This document shows positions 23,001-35,869 of a DNA stretch of 64,000 nt, piece after piece. The stretch comes from Anisakis pegreffii (lineage: Eukaryota > Nematoda > Chromadorea > Rhabditida > Anisakidae). The translations under genes were made by a program, and so were the position numbers. Numbering within the stretch: position 1 is the first letter of the stretch; each line of letters starts with the position of its first letter. The notes beneath the pieces were generated by a model. That model saw only the letters and a program-made list of their open reading frames with translations, did not search any database and had not been told where the DNA came from. The stretch is taken from the NCBI GenBank assembly GCA_035041965.1, contig JAPYMA010003053.1, positions 310,001 to 374,000 on the forward strand, given 5' to 3'.

Positions 23001-24465
23001 AAACAAGAGGATTTCAGAAGAGTAATGGATACGCGAAGAAGGCGCAGAATTTCTACTTCTATCATTTGTTCACATCATCCAAGCTGCTCAAATACGTTGT
23101 CACTCTTTCTTTCAGTTTGTAAGTTCCAATTACGTCCACTGAATCGCTCCTGATAAAGGATTCGTAATGGATTGAGTCTAGAGTGTGCATTGTTGATATT
23201 GATTATTCACAATCTGCTGAACACAACCATTTGTTCACATCATTCACAAATCATCTGTAGAATACAGCAAGCAAAATCAATTGTTTGTCTACAAAAACGG
23301 TCGATTGAAAAGGCTATTCGTTTTTTTATCGAATGCAAATACGCATTCAAATTTATTTACACTTGGTAGTTGAGGAAAATTTCATTTCAGGATAGTGACA
23401 AGTATCATACACTATGGGCTTCTCTTCAATATGGAGAAGTTGTCGGGTTCATTGTACTGGAATCTTGTGTACACTGGTGTTATACGTTATACGTTCAATA
23501 TTATCGCTGGTGCTTCAGATAGAATGTTTCCATTTGTTGGTCGAAAATTTATTCATCTTGGCTCTCATCTGTTCGTTTCAAGCACTATCGGCGCTGTTGT
23601 TCTCATCAACATACTGGGTAAGATCCAATCACGTAACACTACGATCGCAGAGCCAGTCTATTTGGTCAGACGATCACGTCTCATAAACTCTTAAGAAACT
23701 GTACGAATATTTTCTTAAGCAAGGATCAGTTTTGATATGCGCAATGGCAAAGATAACATTCATGTGTGCATGGATGTATGCAAAATGCAGCCGAATTTTT
23801 CACTGTTCAATGACAATTCCAAAACATGCACGAAAATGTTACGCCTGGTTCAGGTGCAACGCATTCGTATGAAATGTTGATACGAGTTCTTGTGTTGTGT
23901 GGTGTTTCAATGACCAGCCAGCTGTATATTGTGAATATATTGTGTGCAGCTGAGCTATTCCCAACGGCTATTCGAAATGTTGCCGATTCTCAACTGTCCA
24001 TTTGGAATCGGACTGGTACAGTTATTGCACCGCAGATTTTCTTTTTGGTATGTGATAAGAACCTGGTTTTTATGTTTTAATATCATTCTTCTCTCAGTTT
24101 ATAAAACAAAGAGAAATTTTAAAGCAGAACAAGTAGAATCATGCATTGAATAGTTTTGTGCTCATGCACATTTTTGTACACTCATATCATTATATGCGTG
24201 TGATTTGAAATCTTGAAGGAATTTACCTCATGTTCGGGTTCCTACTCTTCTACTCTTCTCTCCTACTCTTCTAGTAAATTACCACTCGCACTTTTAGGCA
24301 GACATTTGGGATGGCTTACCGTATGCGTTCATGATGTTCCTGTGTGTTATTGATTCAGTTATATTCCATTATTTCATTCCTGAAACAAAGGATCAGCCGC
24401 TGATTGATGCCATGCCTGAGGCAGACCTCCTCAAGAGAAAGTCCAAAAATCCAGAAAGGAGCTGA
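20018..24465 (+). CDS. SLC22 / organic cation-type MFS transporter
   Basis: Ten exons join in frame to 512 aa: 20018-20147, 20499-20641, 21092-21211, 21490-21611, 22030-22209, 22466-22619, 23018-23118, 23391-23617, 23854-24047, 24298-24465. TM1 is in exon 1 (ending GNMLYMICAG). Exon 2 encodes a short Cys-containing extracellular loop. Motif A, GQISDRFGRR, is at residues 121-130. The family signature HETPSWLIQHGR follows TM6. AELFPTAIRN precedes TM11, and the C-terminus carries FIPETKDQPL (compare the family motif PET.G.PL). Family members move organic cations, anions or carnitine across the plasma membrane; the substrate here is unknown. The first extracellular loop is only about 45-50 residues, shorter than the roughly 100 in vertebrate OCTs. 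Intron 2 contains a long perfect-looking hairpin. Confidence 0.9.
20714..20773. repeat. 29-bp inverted repeat with 2-nt loop
   Basis: Arms 20714-20742 and 20745-20773 match at 28 of 29 positions around a GG centre. It lies in intron 2 of the SLC22-like gene. A hairpin this tight is either a very recent inverted duplication, a small mobile-element remnant or an assembly fold-back. Confidence 0.9.
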
Positions 24466-24759
24466 ACAATCCAGAGAATTGATCCGTCTGAGTGATCATG
24501 AGGAGAGCAAAGAATGTCAATGGAGAGAGTATTCTGAGAATGCAAATTATTCCTCGTTTTTCTTTGCCATGATTTATGTGAAGGAATGCTTCGATGTACA
24601 CATACATATGTGCACTTAAATACTTTTACATGAAACTTGAATACCACAGTTTTTGAAATTTAAAGTCAGTGAAGGAGTTGGTTGATGACCGTATCGGTTG
24701 AAATTCACAAAATTATTCGCTATTGTTTATCGCTTCATTGATTTCACTAACTCATGTCC

Positions 24760-24765
24760 AATAAA
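24760..24765 (+). promoter_or_regulatory. Poly(A) signal AATAAA for the SLC22-like gene
   Basis: Canonical hexamer about 295 bp after the stop codon at 24,465. Confidence 0.55.
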
Positions 24766-25311
24766 ATATTTGTTAACAATGTCAAATCCGTCGTTTTGTT
24801 ATTTTATGGAAAGCCAATTTCATTTCTAAAGAATTGTTGATTCTTACGATTAGACAGAATTTAGAGTTCATTTTGAGTTTGAGGATGTTCTGAATTGTCC
24901 GCAGCAATTGTTCGCGGCAATTGCGAGTTCCTCATGGGTGCTATTCTCATCTGTTGGTAGAAACTCTCTTGAATGTCTTGATGTTCAGTCATCATAAATG
25001 CTAGGTTTATAATTTCAATTAAAAATGGTTCACTGATTGTGCAAAAAGCACTGCGAATTAATGCGTATAACAAGACTCCGGTAAAAAACCTATCATATCA
25101 AAACGAATGGAGGGTTTGAAGAATGACCAAGCACGTTCATGTTCATTTCGTATCGCTATCATGATGGTTCACGTTGATTGTGCTTGACGTGATCACTTAA
25201 TATGTTTCGATCATGAAATTTATCAAGGATTCTTCAACTGGTTTCACTTGACGGCTGCCGTTGGCACTTAAACAACGAATCGTGTCAATCACAAACAATT
25301 ACGATCAACTT

Positions 25312-25317
25312 TTTATT
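25312..25317 (-). promoter_or_regulatory. Candidate poly(A) signal for gene A
   Basis: AATAAA on the minus strand within a TTTTTATTGAT context that is shared with the equivalent sites downstream of genes M and B. It is about 950 bp from the gene A stop. Confidence 0.35.
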
Positions 25318-26269
25318 GATATGTGATCCGGATTCAAATGAAACAGCGACTGAGCAAATCATTTGAACAAGAGTAAATGTTAAGTGTGAAGATAAAATAT
25401 TAAGTTTACGAATAGAATATGAGAATAGATTTTGTCAATAGCGATTTAAAATATTTTAAACGAAGATTAAAATTACTGTGCCGAATATATAGAGAAATGA
25501 CTCATGATTAGGATTTGCATTGGATCCCAGAATTCTAGCTTTTGAATCTCGACCCTGATCCCTGGATTCAGGTTCTGAAATAGCTCCGGATTTCGGAATT
25601 TGATGAAACAAGCATTTTGAATGATTTTGGTAATATGCTCATCTCGAATCACACACTAATCATTCCCAGCCTATTCATATGCATTAATATTTGTTGTTTA
25701 TCACAGAAGTCGCGATGAAAAAAATCATTTTACAATGGCGCTGCCCCGACCTTCCTTTTTCACGAAAGAGAGAATTTTTCTCAGAGAAAGAGAATTTCGT
25801 AACATCACTTCCGTTGGTTCGTATTTCGTTATGACCGTTGCTTTGTTATAATTATAGTTATCTGCCTTTGTTATCTGCCATTTGCTATAGTTCATCAATT
25901 TCGCATTTATTCATAAAACATTTCTCGAAACAATGCAATCTCCTCCGGGTGCATCAAAAGATACAATGAAAGGTTCATATAGAGCAAAGACTACGTAAAA
26001 AAATTCGTCATTTGAAAATGACGAAATTCTAGTTGCTGTTGCGAAAGAGGAATTTTACTAATTGAATATGAGGGTAGAATGGGCCGTAGAGGGTTGGGAA
26101 TATTTGGAAATGACATTGAAACAACTGAATCGAATATGGCTGAGAAATGGCTCTTGATATGGAACTGTTTTTAAAGATTATCATTAAATGGTGACAATCT
26201 TTCTTTGATAATTTGTTTATAGGGATTTAGCTATAGATAAAAAAATAGATAGCGACGAGTGGTCCTGTC

Positions 26270-29200
26270 CTAAGTCTCAGATGTCATATATGGCGTCTTA
26301 GTTGTTCCTGTCTCAAATGGATGGCGACGAATGGTGCCATCTTCACCTTCAGGTGTCATATATGGCGACTTAGTTGTTACTGTCTTAAATGGATAGCGAT
26401 GAGTGGTGTTGTTCTCAGTTTCAGGAGTCATATATGGCGACATAGTTGTTCCTGTCTTAAATGGATAGCGATGAGTGGTGTTGTTCTCAGTTTCAGGAGT
26501 CATATATGGCGACATAGTTGTTCCTGTCTTAAATGGATAGCGATGAGTGGTGTTGTTCTCAGTTTCAGGAGTCATATATGGCGACATAGTTGTTCCTGTC
26601 TTAAATGGATAGCGATGAGTGGTGTTGTTCTCAGTTTCAGGAGTCATATATGGCGAATTAGTTCCTCCTGTCTCAAATGGATGGTGATGATTGGTGATCT
26701 GTTCACTTTCAAGAGTCATGTATGGCGACTTAGTTGTTCCTGTCTTAAATGGATAGCGATGAGTGGTCTTGTCCTCAGTTTCAGGAGTCATATATGGCGA
26801 CCTAGTTCTTCCTGTCTTAAACGGATAGCGATGAGTGGTCTTGTCCTCAGTTTCAGGAGTCATATATGGCGAATTAGTTCTTCCTGTCTCAAATGGATGG
26901 CGATGATTGGTGATCTCTTCACTTTCAGGAGTCATATATGGCGACTTAGTTGTTCCTGTCTTAAATGGATAGCGATGAGTGGTCTTGTCCTCAGTTTCAG
27001 GAGTCATATATGGCGACTTAGTTGTTCCTGTCTTAAATGGATAGCGATGAGTGGTGTTGTTCTCAGTTTCAGGAGTCATATATGGCGACATAGCTGTTCC
27101 TGTCTTAAATGGATAGCGATGAGTGGTGTTGTTCTCAGTTTCAGGAGTCATATATGGCGACTTAGTTGTTCCTGTCTTAAATGGATAGCGATGAGTGGTG
27201 TTGTTCTCAGTTTCAGGAGTCATATATGGCGACATAGTTGTTCCTGTCTTAAATGGATAGCGATGAGTGGTGTTGTTCTCAGTTTCAGGAGTCATATATG
27301 GCGACATAGTTGTTCCTGTCTTAAATGGATAGCGATGAGTGGTGTTGTTCTCAGTTTCAGGAGTCATATATGGCGAATTAGTTCTTCCTGTCTCAAATGG
27401 ATGGTGATGATTGGTGATCTGTTCACTTTCAAGAGTCATGTATGGCGACTTAGTTGTTCCTATCTTAAATGGATAGCGATGAGTGGTCATGTCTTCAGTT
27501 TCAGGAGTCATATATGGCGACTTAGTTGTTCCTGTCTTAAATGGATAGCGATGAGTGGTGTTGTTCTCAGTTTCAGGAGTCATATATGGCGACTTAGCTG
27601 TTCCTGTCTTAAACGGATAGCGATGAGTGGTCTTGTCCTCAGTTTCAGGAGTCATATATGGCGACCTAGTTCTTCCTGTCTTAAACGGATAGCGATGAGG
27701 GGTCTTGTCCTCAGTTTCAGTAGTCATATATGGCGAATTAGTTCTTCCTGTCTCAAATGGATGGCGATGATTGGTGATCTCTTCACTTTCAGGAGTCATA
27801 TATGGCGACTTAGTTGTTCCTGTCTTAAATGGATAGCGATGAGTGGTCTTGTCCTCAGTTTCAGGAGTCATATATGGCGACCTAGTTCTTCCTGTCTTAA
27901 ACGGATAGCGATGAGTGGTCTTGTCCTCAGTTTCAGGAGTCATATATGGCGAATTAGTTCTTCCTGTCTCAAATGGATGGCGATGATTGGTGATCTCGTC
28001 ACTTTCAGGAGTCATATATGGCGACTTAGTTGTTCCTGTCTTAAATGGATAGCGATGAGTGGTCTTGTCCTCAGTTTCAGGAGTCATATATGGCGACTTA
28101 GTTGCTCCTGTCTTAAATGGATAGCGATGAGTGGTCTTGTCCTCAGTTTCAGGAGTCATATATGGCGACTTAGTTGTTCCTGTCTTAAATGGATAGCGAT
28201 GAGTGGTCTTGTCCTCAGTTTCAGGAGTCATATATGGCGACTTAGTTGTTCCTGTCTTAAACGGATAGCGATGAGTGGTCTTGTCCTCAGTTTCAGGAGT
28301 CATATATGGCGACTTAGTTGTTCCTGTCTTAAATGGATAGCGATGAGTGGTCTTGTCCTCAGTTTCAGGAGTCATATATGGCGACTTAGTTGCTCCTGTC
28401 TTAAATGGATAGCGATGAGTGGTCTTGTCCTCAGTTTCAGGAGTCATATATGGCGACTTAGTTGTTCCTGTCTTAAATGGATAGCGATGAGTGGTCTTGT
28501 CCTCAGTTTCAGGAGTCATATATGGCGACTTAGTTGTTCCTGTCTTAAATGGATAGCGATGAGTGGTCTTGTCCTCAGTTTCAGGAGTCATATATGGCGA
28601 CTTAGTTGTTCCTGTCTTAAATGGATAGCGATGAGTGGTGTTGTCCTCAGTTTCAGGAGTCATATATGGCGACTTAGTTGCTCCTGTCTTAAATGGATAG
28701 CGATGAGTGGTCTTGTCCTCAGTTTCAGGAGTCATATATGGCGACTTAGTTGCTCCTGTCTTAAATGGATAGCGATGAGTGGTCTTGTCCTCAGTTTCAG
28801 GAGTCATATATGGCGACTCAGTTGTTCTTGTCTTAAATGGATAGCGATGAGTGGTCTTGTCCTCAGTTTCAGGAGTCATATATGGCGACTTAGTTGTTCC
28901 TGTCTTAAACGGATAGCGATGAGTGGTCTTGTCCTCAGTTTCAGGAGTCATATATGGCGAATTAGTTCTTCCTGTCTCAAATGGATGGCGATGATTGGTG
29001 ATCTCGTCACTTTCAGGAGTCATATGTGGGTAGGTCGGCCGAATTGTTTCTTGTGGTGATCTAGTCGTTTTCCTTGCAGGAGGTGGTGGTGTTGTTGATG
29101 AGATGGTCGTTTTCCAAACAGGTGGTGTTGCAGTCATGACTGTTGCTGGATTGATGGTGATGTACAATTCAGTAGTAGTTTTTTCAGTATCGTAATCGGG

Positions 29201-32200
29201 GAAATGAGCTGGTCTCAAGTAGAGCTGTGATGCACTAATTGGATTACCGTTCCATTTCATGATGTGAATCAGGTCACTGTTCGGTGGTTTATTCGAACAA
29301 TTATACGGACTGCCGTTCAAATCGGCTGATCCACAATGATTTTCCGTATCATACCACCAACCCGTATTACGGAAGAGTCGAGCACAGTGAGCTGCAAAAG
29401 GAATCAACATGTCAGCCGTATATCTAACCTTTCTCACCAAACCAATGTGACAGTAAGGTAATGAATGAATAAATTGATTTGTGCGCGGTGAAATTTTTGA
29501 CAGCAAATGTGAGCATTTTGTCTTCATGTATCGTTTGCCGCAGAAACTTAAATGTCCTAAGTTGAACCGTATTGGAAGTAACTGATATATCAGACTTACA
29601 ATCGGGGCTATCAAACGCTGAGAACTTAGGGCCGATTTGCTCATCCCATCTCAGCCATCCGTCCTCATAATCACGCTCCGATCCTGCACATGGCTGTACA
29701 ATCTCAACTGCGTACTGCGATGCCGCGTCGTGGACTATGAACGATGGATACGTACAATAGGTGTCTTCGGCTTTCTTCCATCTTGTTCCGCAATGATGTA
29801 GATCCACTCGAAGACTAAAACGGTTGTTAATTTTCCATTGTTTGATTAATCTGCTCAATTTTCGTTCACTTGCTTTCATCACTGCGTCTCAGCCAGTAAA
29901 TACACACGTCGATCGTTCTTCACCCATAAATCAAAATTTCTCGAGTACACGAGCTCACTGGATGCAAATCAGAAGAATTTGAGTGCATCCGATGTCAGAA
30001 TGACAATTCTTTATTGCAACAGTAAACAATAACCTTGTTTCAACCTCCATGCTCATTTGATGGATAATTTCCAAACCAAGCCATACATCCATTGTTTTCG
30101 CTACACCAAATCCATCCACATACTGCTGATATGTTTTGTTCGACATCAATCCACCCAGTGAATTCGACATCAACGTCCAACCACCACCTTGTGTCTGCAT
30201 ATCGCAATAAACCCACTTCTTAGAGTATGGTGGCTTTCCGTCGAATGGATACGGCGGCATTATCCTCAAATTTATCTGAGTCAGACCATTAAAAAACAAA
30301 AAGTCGAGCGTATTCGTAGTAGCAAAGAAGCTTAATGAGGAAAGCCCCATGAGGCTGAGATAACCCAGCAACAGTTAATTTAATTCCTCACATGTAAGCA
30401 CCATTCTCAAGTATGTCATGATACTTGTAAAGATCAGCGCAGTGTCTGTACGGTAAGAACTCTTCACAGTTACGACCATCATTGTAGTATACAGCACACT
30501 TGCAGATGTATGAACCTGTAATGATCAGAATTGATCGAAGGCATGTGTGGCTCGTCGAGGAAAGCTTAATGAATAGACGTCGTGTTACGCGTAATATTTG
30601 CCTTCGCGCAGCGCAGCTTTCCTGTCAGATGAATTAAATTTCCTGAAGAACTCCTTCAACATGCCTCATCAATCCTAATCCTTCCACAACCTACGATCCT
30701 AGTATAAACTGCAAAATTATTTGATAATATTACCTAACGTGTTAGTGCATATTCCTTGATGTTTGTCAACACTGCAAGTTTTCGGATCCAAACACTCATC
30801 AACGTCTCCACATACATATCCGTCACCATCGTAGCCCTTAAAATTAACAACGTTAGCGATACGGACACACTCATGAAATATGGCTCACGTTTTCATTGTT
30901 TGTTTGCATAAAATGAAAAGAGCTTGAAATTTTAATTTATGAAATTGTTTGAAATCGGAGAATGCAGATGTTGGTTAGCTTGACCTTATTGCATATACAT
31001 TTGTGATTGCGATCTTTGTCGACGCCGCAGAAACCATCTGCGGAACATGGTTTCCTATACGACTGATACGTTCCGTTCACGCAAAGGTTTACCTTAGTGC
31101 AGTTTTCTGTTAACCACTCATCTCCAGCTGAATTACAAGGATTTAAACCACTTCTGTCATGCATTATTTTAATGTACTTCCAATGGCATCACCGAACCAT
31201 CTTAACTCATATCATTGTTAAAAACAGGAAATTGTTCAGGAGATTACTTCACCACCCCATACAGCGCATTTTCAGTCTCTTGAAAAGAGCAGATTTTGGT
31301 CTCATTTCTTCATCAGACAATGTTTGCAAGGTGTTGAAGTCGGACCGACCTGGATGATAGTTACCCTGTGGGTCTGTACAGCCGCATTCATCAATGTGCA
31401 CACATTTCGGATGTCGAGGATCTGAGTCGTCGAGAACAAATGTCGGATTACATTCACATCCTTCGGAGCACACTGAAAGTCCGATTCTGCAGAGCCACAA
31501 CGTATCATCATTATTTCACATTCCGCATTCAATGTTAATATCCACGAAAGTCATTCACTACGTCTTTGCTATACAAAATGATCCTGGCAATCGAACCTTT
31601 ATCACAGTGCGGTGTGTATTCGGGATTTGAGCAGGTTCGTGGACATCCTGTCGCACACGGTTTTTCAGTTGAATTCAATGGACAATTGATTGCTGAGCAA
31701 TGCAACTCAGCACGCCATTCCAGTGGTGTATCTTCAAAATCAAAACGCATTGTCAAGTATTGTTGAGATCATTGAGTAACAACGAAGAAAAAGGAAAACT
31801 TTTAAACACACATCTAGTCTAAGCTTAAACACGCATCTAGACTAAACACACATCTAGTCAAATCATCATCATTTCACACATTTCCCATAGTCGAAGAATA
31901 AACATTTTTCATGTATTTCTCACGGTCAGCTCCTGTTATAAACATTGTATACAACTTGTTACATTCAACAATCTCTTCCAAATATGACATTCATCTCATC
32001 TTTTAAATATTCCAAACAATTTTTTGCGTTAAATCCAAATAATACAAATCCATCCAGCTATCATTCATTCAATTCATTTGTCTACAATCCAACGCTTCTT
32101 CGGAGCAGTGAATTTTAGACAACTGAATGGAATGATTTCTTTTCCTCACGCTAAATTTTCCGCACTTGCTGCTGTTATTCATCTATGGCATTGCTGAGAA

Positions 32201-35200
32201 ATCCGTTCGGAATAATATGAAAATAATCGAAGCCGTACAATAAGATTACTGCATGGTACTATTAACCACTAACAAGGTATGCTCGTTTGACATAGTTTTG
32301 CGAAATGTGAGAATGAAGTACACAACGTTGAAGTATCTTGACATGCATCAAATGCACAATTATCGAATGCATTTTGAATGGTCTCTTTGCCGAGTGGTTG
32401 ACAAGCCGCGAAAGGACCGTCTCCGTGTGCTGCATCCAAAATCGGCTGACATTTCGATTTAGCATCACCTAATTCCTGCAAGTTCAGTGCTCACGGAAGC
32501 CCCTCAATTTGGTTGCAAAACTCATCTAGGTGTTAGTATTTTACACTCATGAAATAAAAATTTTTTTGGAGGAGGGGGGGGTGGGGTGGAAATGTCACAC
32601 TGGATGAAATTTGATGTGAAAAAAGTTAGTGATCAATGTAGTGATGTCAATTCGTTACATATGTATAGTAATTTATCAATTGCACAGTTCAGGGAGAATG
32701 CGTGATCTGGAATTTCAGATTTCAATGTCAGCCGCTGCCGAAATTGAAGTGCTTCGAATCAAATCTCGAAACACTCACACATGTAATTGATCCATTGGTT
32801 ACTTCAACTCCTGTCATGCACTGTTTTTCTTTAGATGAAGTTACGAGGAAATCATTTGTGATGTACATATCGCCATACCCCTCAGTGAATTCTTTCATAT
32901 AGTTGGAACACGATTCAACCACCGTGTAGAGTTGTCCATTCCTGAAGTAATAACTTTTGCGTAAAACTCCATAAACAACTAGAAGGAGTGTATTGCTCAC
33001 CATCGCAATGATTCAATTCATTTAAGAGCAACACTGAAATGCACAATTTTTTGATGCTTCTGATTCAACCGTAATGAAGACATAAGCATGTGACATTCAA
33101 ACCACCAGACGGATTAGCTGAAAGATTCAATCGTAGAAGATCTGAGTTGAAATGCATCTCAACGAGTCATCGATACTAACGGCTCGTTGAAATCGTCGTA
33201 ACAATTGAAATCACGATTTCCTGCCAAACCACACAGCACATCTGGACCTTGCAATGCTGGAACGTCGGGTATTTCAACGCACATATAGAAACACTGGAAT
33301 GTCACACGTATATCTTGATCGTTTGCAATGATGACTTGTCTATTATCGTATGTTGCCGTTATCTGAAACATAACAACCGTTAGCAGACAATTACTCGACA
33401 ACACAATGTAAATTCTGCACTGAGTGGATCGCGGACGATGTGAATAGATCATATGGACGGAGGCAAACGCTACTACTTCATACTGACCAGCGGATTGTTC
33501 CTGTTCGGATAGTAGAAATCCATTCCGGTTCTAATTCCATTGAAGAGCAGAGTATACGAGCAGTCAACGTGCAATTTTTGGCCGTACATCTCAACCTCCA
33601 CTTCTTTGACTGCCGAAACGCTGGAATTCAAGGGCGTATACGCTGATTCACAGAAGGCTGAATCGATTCCGTTCACGTCTCATTTACAAATGAATACCTC
33701 TCAGCATTTTGATTCCAACTTCTATAATGCTGCTGCAAAAGGCGAGCAAAATGCTTCCTCTGTTACGGATGTCGTAAATACTCAAAATACTCAAATACTC
33801 AAAGAGACAAAATAGAGACAAAATACTCAAGTAATTCTACATCAATTTCAATATTGAGAATCGTCTAGATCAGTCGGTTTGTCCCTCAATCAGATTATTA
33901 GCATCAACTGTTTGTTCCTGCTAACATAACCAATTATTTTTAAATTTTATTCCTCATTGCAATCTTGTCTTTCTTGTTAGTTTGTTAAAACCACAATTTG
34001 TGTTTCTAAAAAGAAGTTTTCCGATCTTTGCAAAATTTATCTCATTGCTGAGTGCACTCAACAATATTCAGTCTCATCCAATCGAACAACTACAACATGT
34101 CGACTTTGTTTAAGTTGATTCGTTCACTACGAAACTTTCAACGCTTGTTTTAGCATAATTGTTCGCAAATAATCTTAGATTCTATTTCTGATAATCTATC
34201 GATCATCTCATTGTTTTTTGTTTCAGTACAATTTGTCTAGATCAGATCAGTTAGAACAGTGGTGATCGTTTATTATTATTTATTTCCACATTGTTGCTGG
34301 TTGCTGTTCGTTGTGTATTCAAATTGCATCATTCTATTTATGTTTTGCCATGAATTTCATTTCAGCCTCGTTAAAGAGTAACTAATCAAACGAAATAAGA
34401 ACTCACTGAGAAGTTGGTGAAAGTTTCTCGTTTTTCGCTTTAACTGAGAAATAAGTGTACGGTCGCGGTAGAGTACCATTGCACGGCTCAACGAAAACAT
34501 GCGGACACGTTCCCTGGTAATCGTAGTTCTGTCCATCGAATGTCGAATAGTGGGGATCGCCACCTATACATGCCCGTGCCATCTTCTTCCCACATCCTTT
34601 CCATGGATCGCCTTCAACATTATCATTTCTGATACCTATGCACATATACAGCTTAATCTGTAACTGACAACTCCTTTTACGCTGAATTTTAAGGAAAAAT
34701 CTGACTTTTGATGCGACGAATTGTAATCTCACATTGTCTAACTGAATTGAATTAATAGTTCGTCGGTGATATAAGATGAAGGATGCACCTGAAAATCCCG
34801 GTAAGCACGCGCAGTTGATTTGATGATACGCAACGAAACATTTCGCATTTGCACCGCAGGTATTCGGTTTGCATTCCAGATGCTTCTCACAGTTGTCACC
34901 CGCATAATCTGGTGGACAGTCGCACCTGAAGGAATCGAATTGCTAAGTTCGCATTTGCCAAGGGGTCTGACTGCTAAATTACATTGAAAGATCTCAGTGG
35001 AAGAATGAAACAATTCTGATTGGTCGTGGTCGATGGGAAACAATTACACCAATCATCGCGATTAATGAAGGGAAGTTTAATAATGAAGAGATCGTGATTA
35101 CCTGTAATGGGTGACGTTCAGTGGTACACAGGTACCTCCATCAAAGCATGGTCCGCTCCAGCAGACAGTACAATCTGGATTGAGAGATCCCTGAAGACGA

Positions 35201-35729
35201 TGAACTTCTCTCTTAAGGCGGGTAATCATGTGCGATAACTCGCCATGTGATCGACAAACCACCGTCAGACCATCACCATCGCAATGATCGTTTCTGAATT
35301 CAAAAATTAAAGGGATGCTGAGCAGATTTTGTGAAAAGAACCAGTGGAACTCTCTATTATGAAATCAAACAGAGTTCAAATCGCAGATATAGTGCCTCGA
35401 AAGAAAAATCGGATGTAGGGTGTTTTAATGTTCTTTTGATCATGAATAATTGGACTATAACACACTATTCCCTATCCGAGCAGAGCGATTTTCTGATGAT
35501 GTCAGTAGGATTTTATCGGTTACGGTAGTAGTTTCGAATACTCTTTCTCGTATAAACGGCTGCTAGGAAATTTTTCGCAGTTTTGAAAAAATTCCTAGCA
35601 AACATTTATACGAGAAAAATAAATGCTAGGTGTATTCGAATAATGAATGAATACCACTCACTCGTCGACGACAACTGAATCCACGTACTGTAGAAGTGTA
35701 ACCAGAAAGAGAATACGAATGTCGAACAT
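26270..35729 (-). CDS. Gene A: secreted vWD-C8-EGF-fibrinogen-like protein with mucin tail
   Basis: Sixteen exons join in frame to 1,851 aa: 35662-35729, 35102-35293, 34789-34925, 34407-34635, 33488-33620, 33181-33362, 32779-32941, 32274-32475, 31597-31731, 31350-31472, 30985-31127, 30734-30836, 30392-30515, 30034-30264, 29600-29868, 26270-29391. Order: signal peptide (1-18); possible coiled coil (about 38-58); EGF-like (about 65-131); vWD domain (CIGGDPHYSTFDGQNYDYQG, later CGLAGNRDFNC; about 135-368); C8 (to 436); TIL-like and Cys-rich modules (to about 570); calcium-type EGF (DVDECLDP..., to about 625); fibrinogen-related domain (VYCDMQTQGGGWTLM, then NTGWWYDTEN; about 630-890); Thr/Pro-rich mucin tail of 24-residue repeats. 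vWD, EGF and mucin modules are typical of extracellular mucus or matrix proteins, and fibrinogen-like domains often bind glycans. The stop interrupts sequence that still resembles repeat, so the tail may be shortened. Function is unknown. Confidence 0.9.
26290..29020 (-). repeat. 72-bp tandem repeat array encoding the gene A mucin tail
   Basis: About 38 units of 72 bp encode 24 residues each, with consensus KTGTTKSPYMTPETEDKT then THRYPF. A variant class contains NHRHPFETGRTNSP and recurs at intervals, giving a higher-order pattern. No frameshift is visible. Because the period is a multiple of three, antisense frames are also open over 2.7 kb. Confidence 0.97.
35533..35641. repeat. Imperfect long inverted repeat in intron 1 of gene A
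   Basis: Two arms of about 45-55 bp around position 35,582 share TTCGAATAC ends, CTCGTATAAA and GCTAGGAA segments in inverse orientation. Genes M and B retain only sequence like the right arm, so the left arm looks like a local inverted copy specific to A. Confidence 0.75.
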
Positions 35730-35764
35730 ATTGGTTAGTTCGACTTGGTGCTGCTTGTACCCAG

Positions 35765-35772
35765 CTTTTATA
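35765..35772 (-). promoter_or_regulatory. TATA box of gene A
   Basis: TATAAAAG on the minus strand, 36 nt before the ATG at 35,729. The corresponding positions upstream of genes M and B hold CAATAAAAG and GCATAAAAG, followed by the same CGACG-like context, so the core promoter was duplicated with the gene. Confidence 0.6.
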
Positions 35773-35869
35773 CAGTTCATTGGATGATGTTTTGTTTTTT
35801 GTTGTCATTTTTAATGTGCAAAACAATAATGTAGAAATTTCACGGAAGCAGAAGAGTGAGGAATATGCA

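Larger units (their letters stand above)
24466..26269. other. 3' flanks of the convergent SLC22 and gene A
   Basis: It contains the SLC22 poly(A) signal AATAAA at 24,760-24,765 and a minus-strand frame of 44 codons at 24,861-24,995 (starts MMTEHQDIQESF; unrecognised, low support). It also holds the 3' flank of gene A (about 26,000-26,250), which is homologous to the flanks at 38,050-38,240, 49,960-50,090 and 59,660-59,870. Confidence 0.6.

Noticed and set aside
23818..23853. Extension of the SLC22 exon upstream to include MHENVTPGS
   Set aside because: The acceptor at 23,853 joins the previous exon directly in phase and gives the expected TM spacing. The upstream residues belong to intron.
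26321..29059. A 912-codon + strand open frame opposite the gene A mucin array
   Set aside because: It is a shadow: the 72-bp period is a multiple of three, so any frame without a stop in one unit stays open throughout. Its Leu/Cys/Trp-rich product has no start context or splice partners, and the minus frame fits the gene model exactly.
30246..30290. An alternative acceptor (CTCAG at about 30,279) for exon 14 of gene A
   Set aside because: The acceptor at 30,265 gives GAYMIMPPYPF, which matches the start of fibrinogen-related domains and is the only usable acceptor in gene B. The other site remains possible for A.
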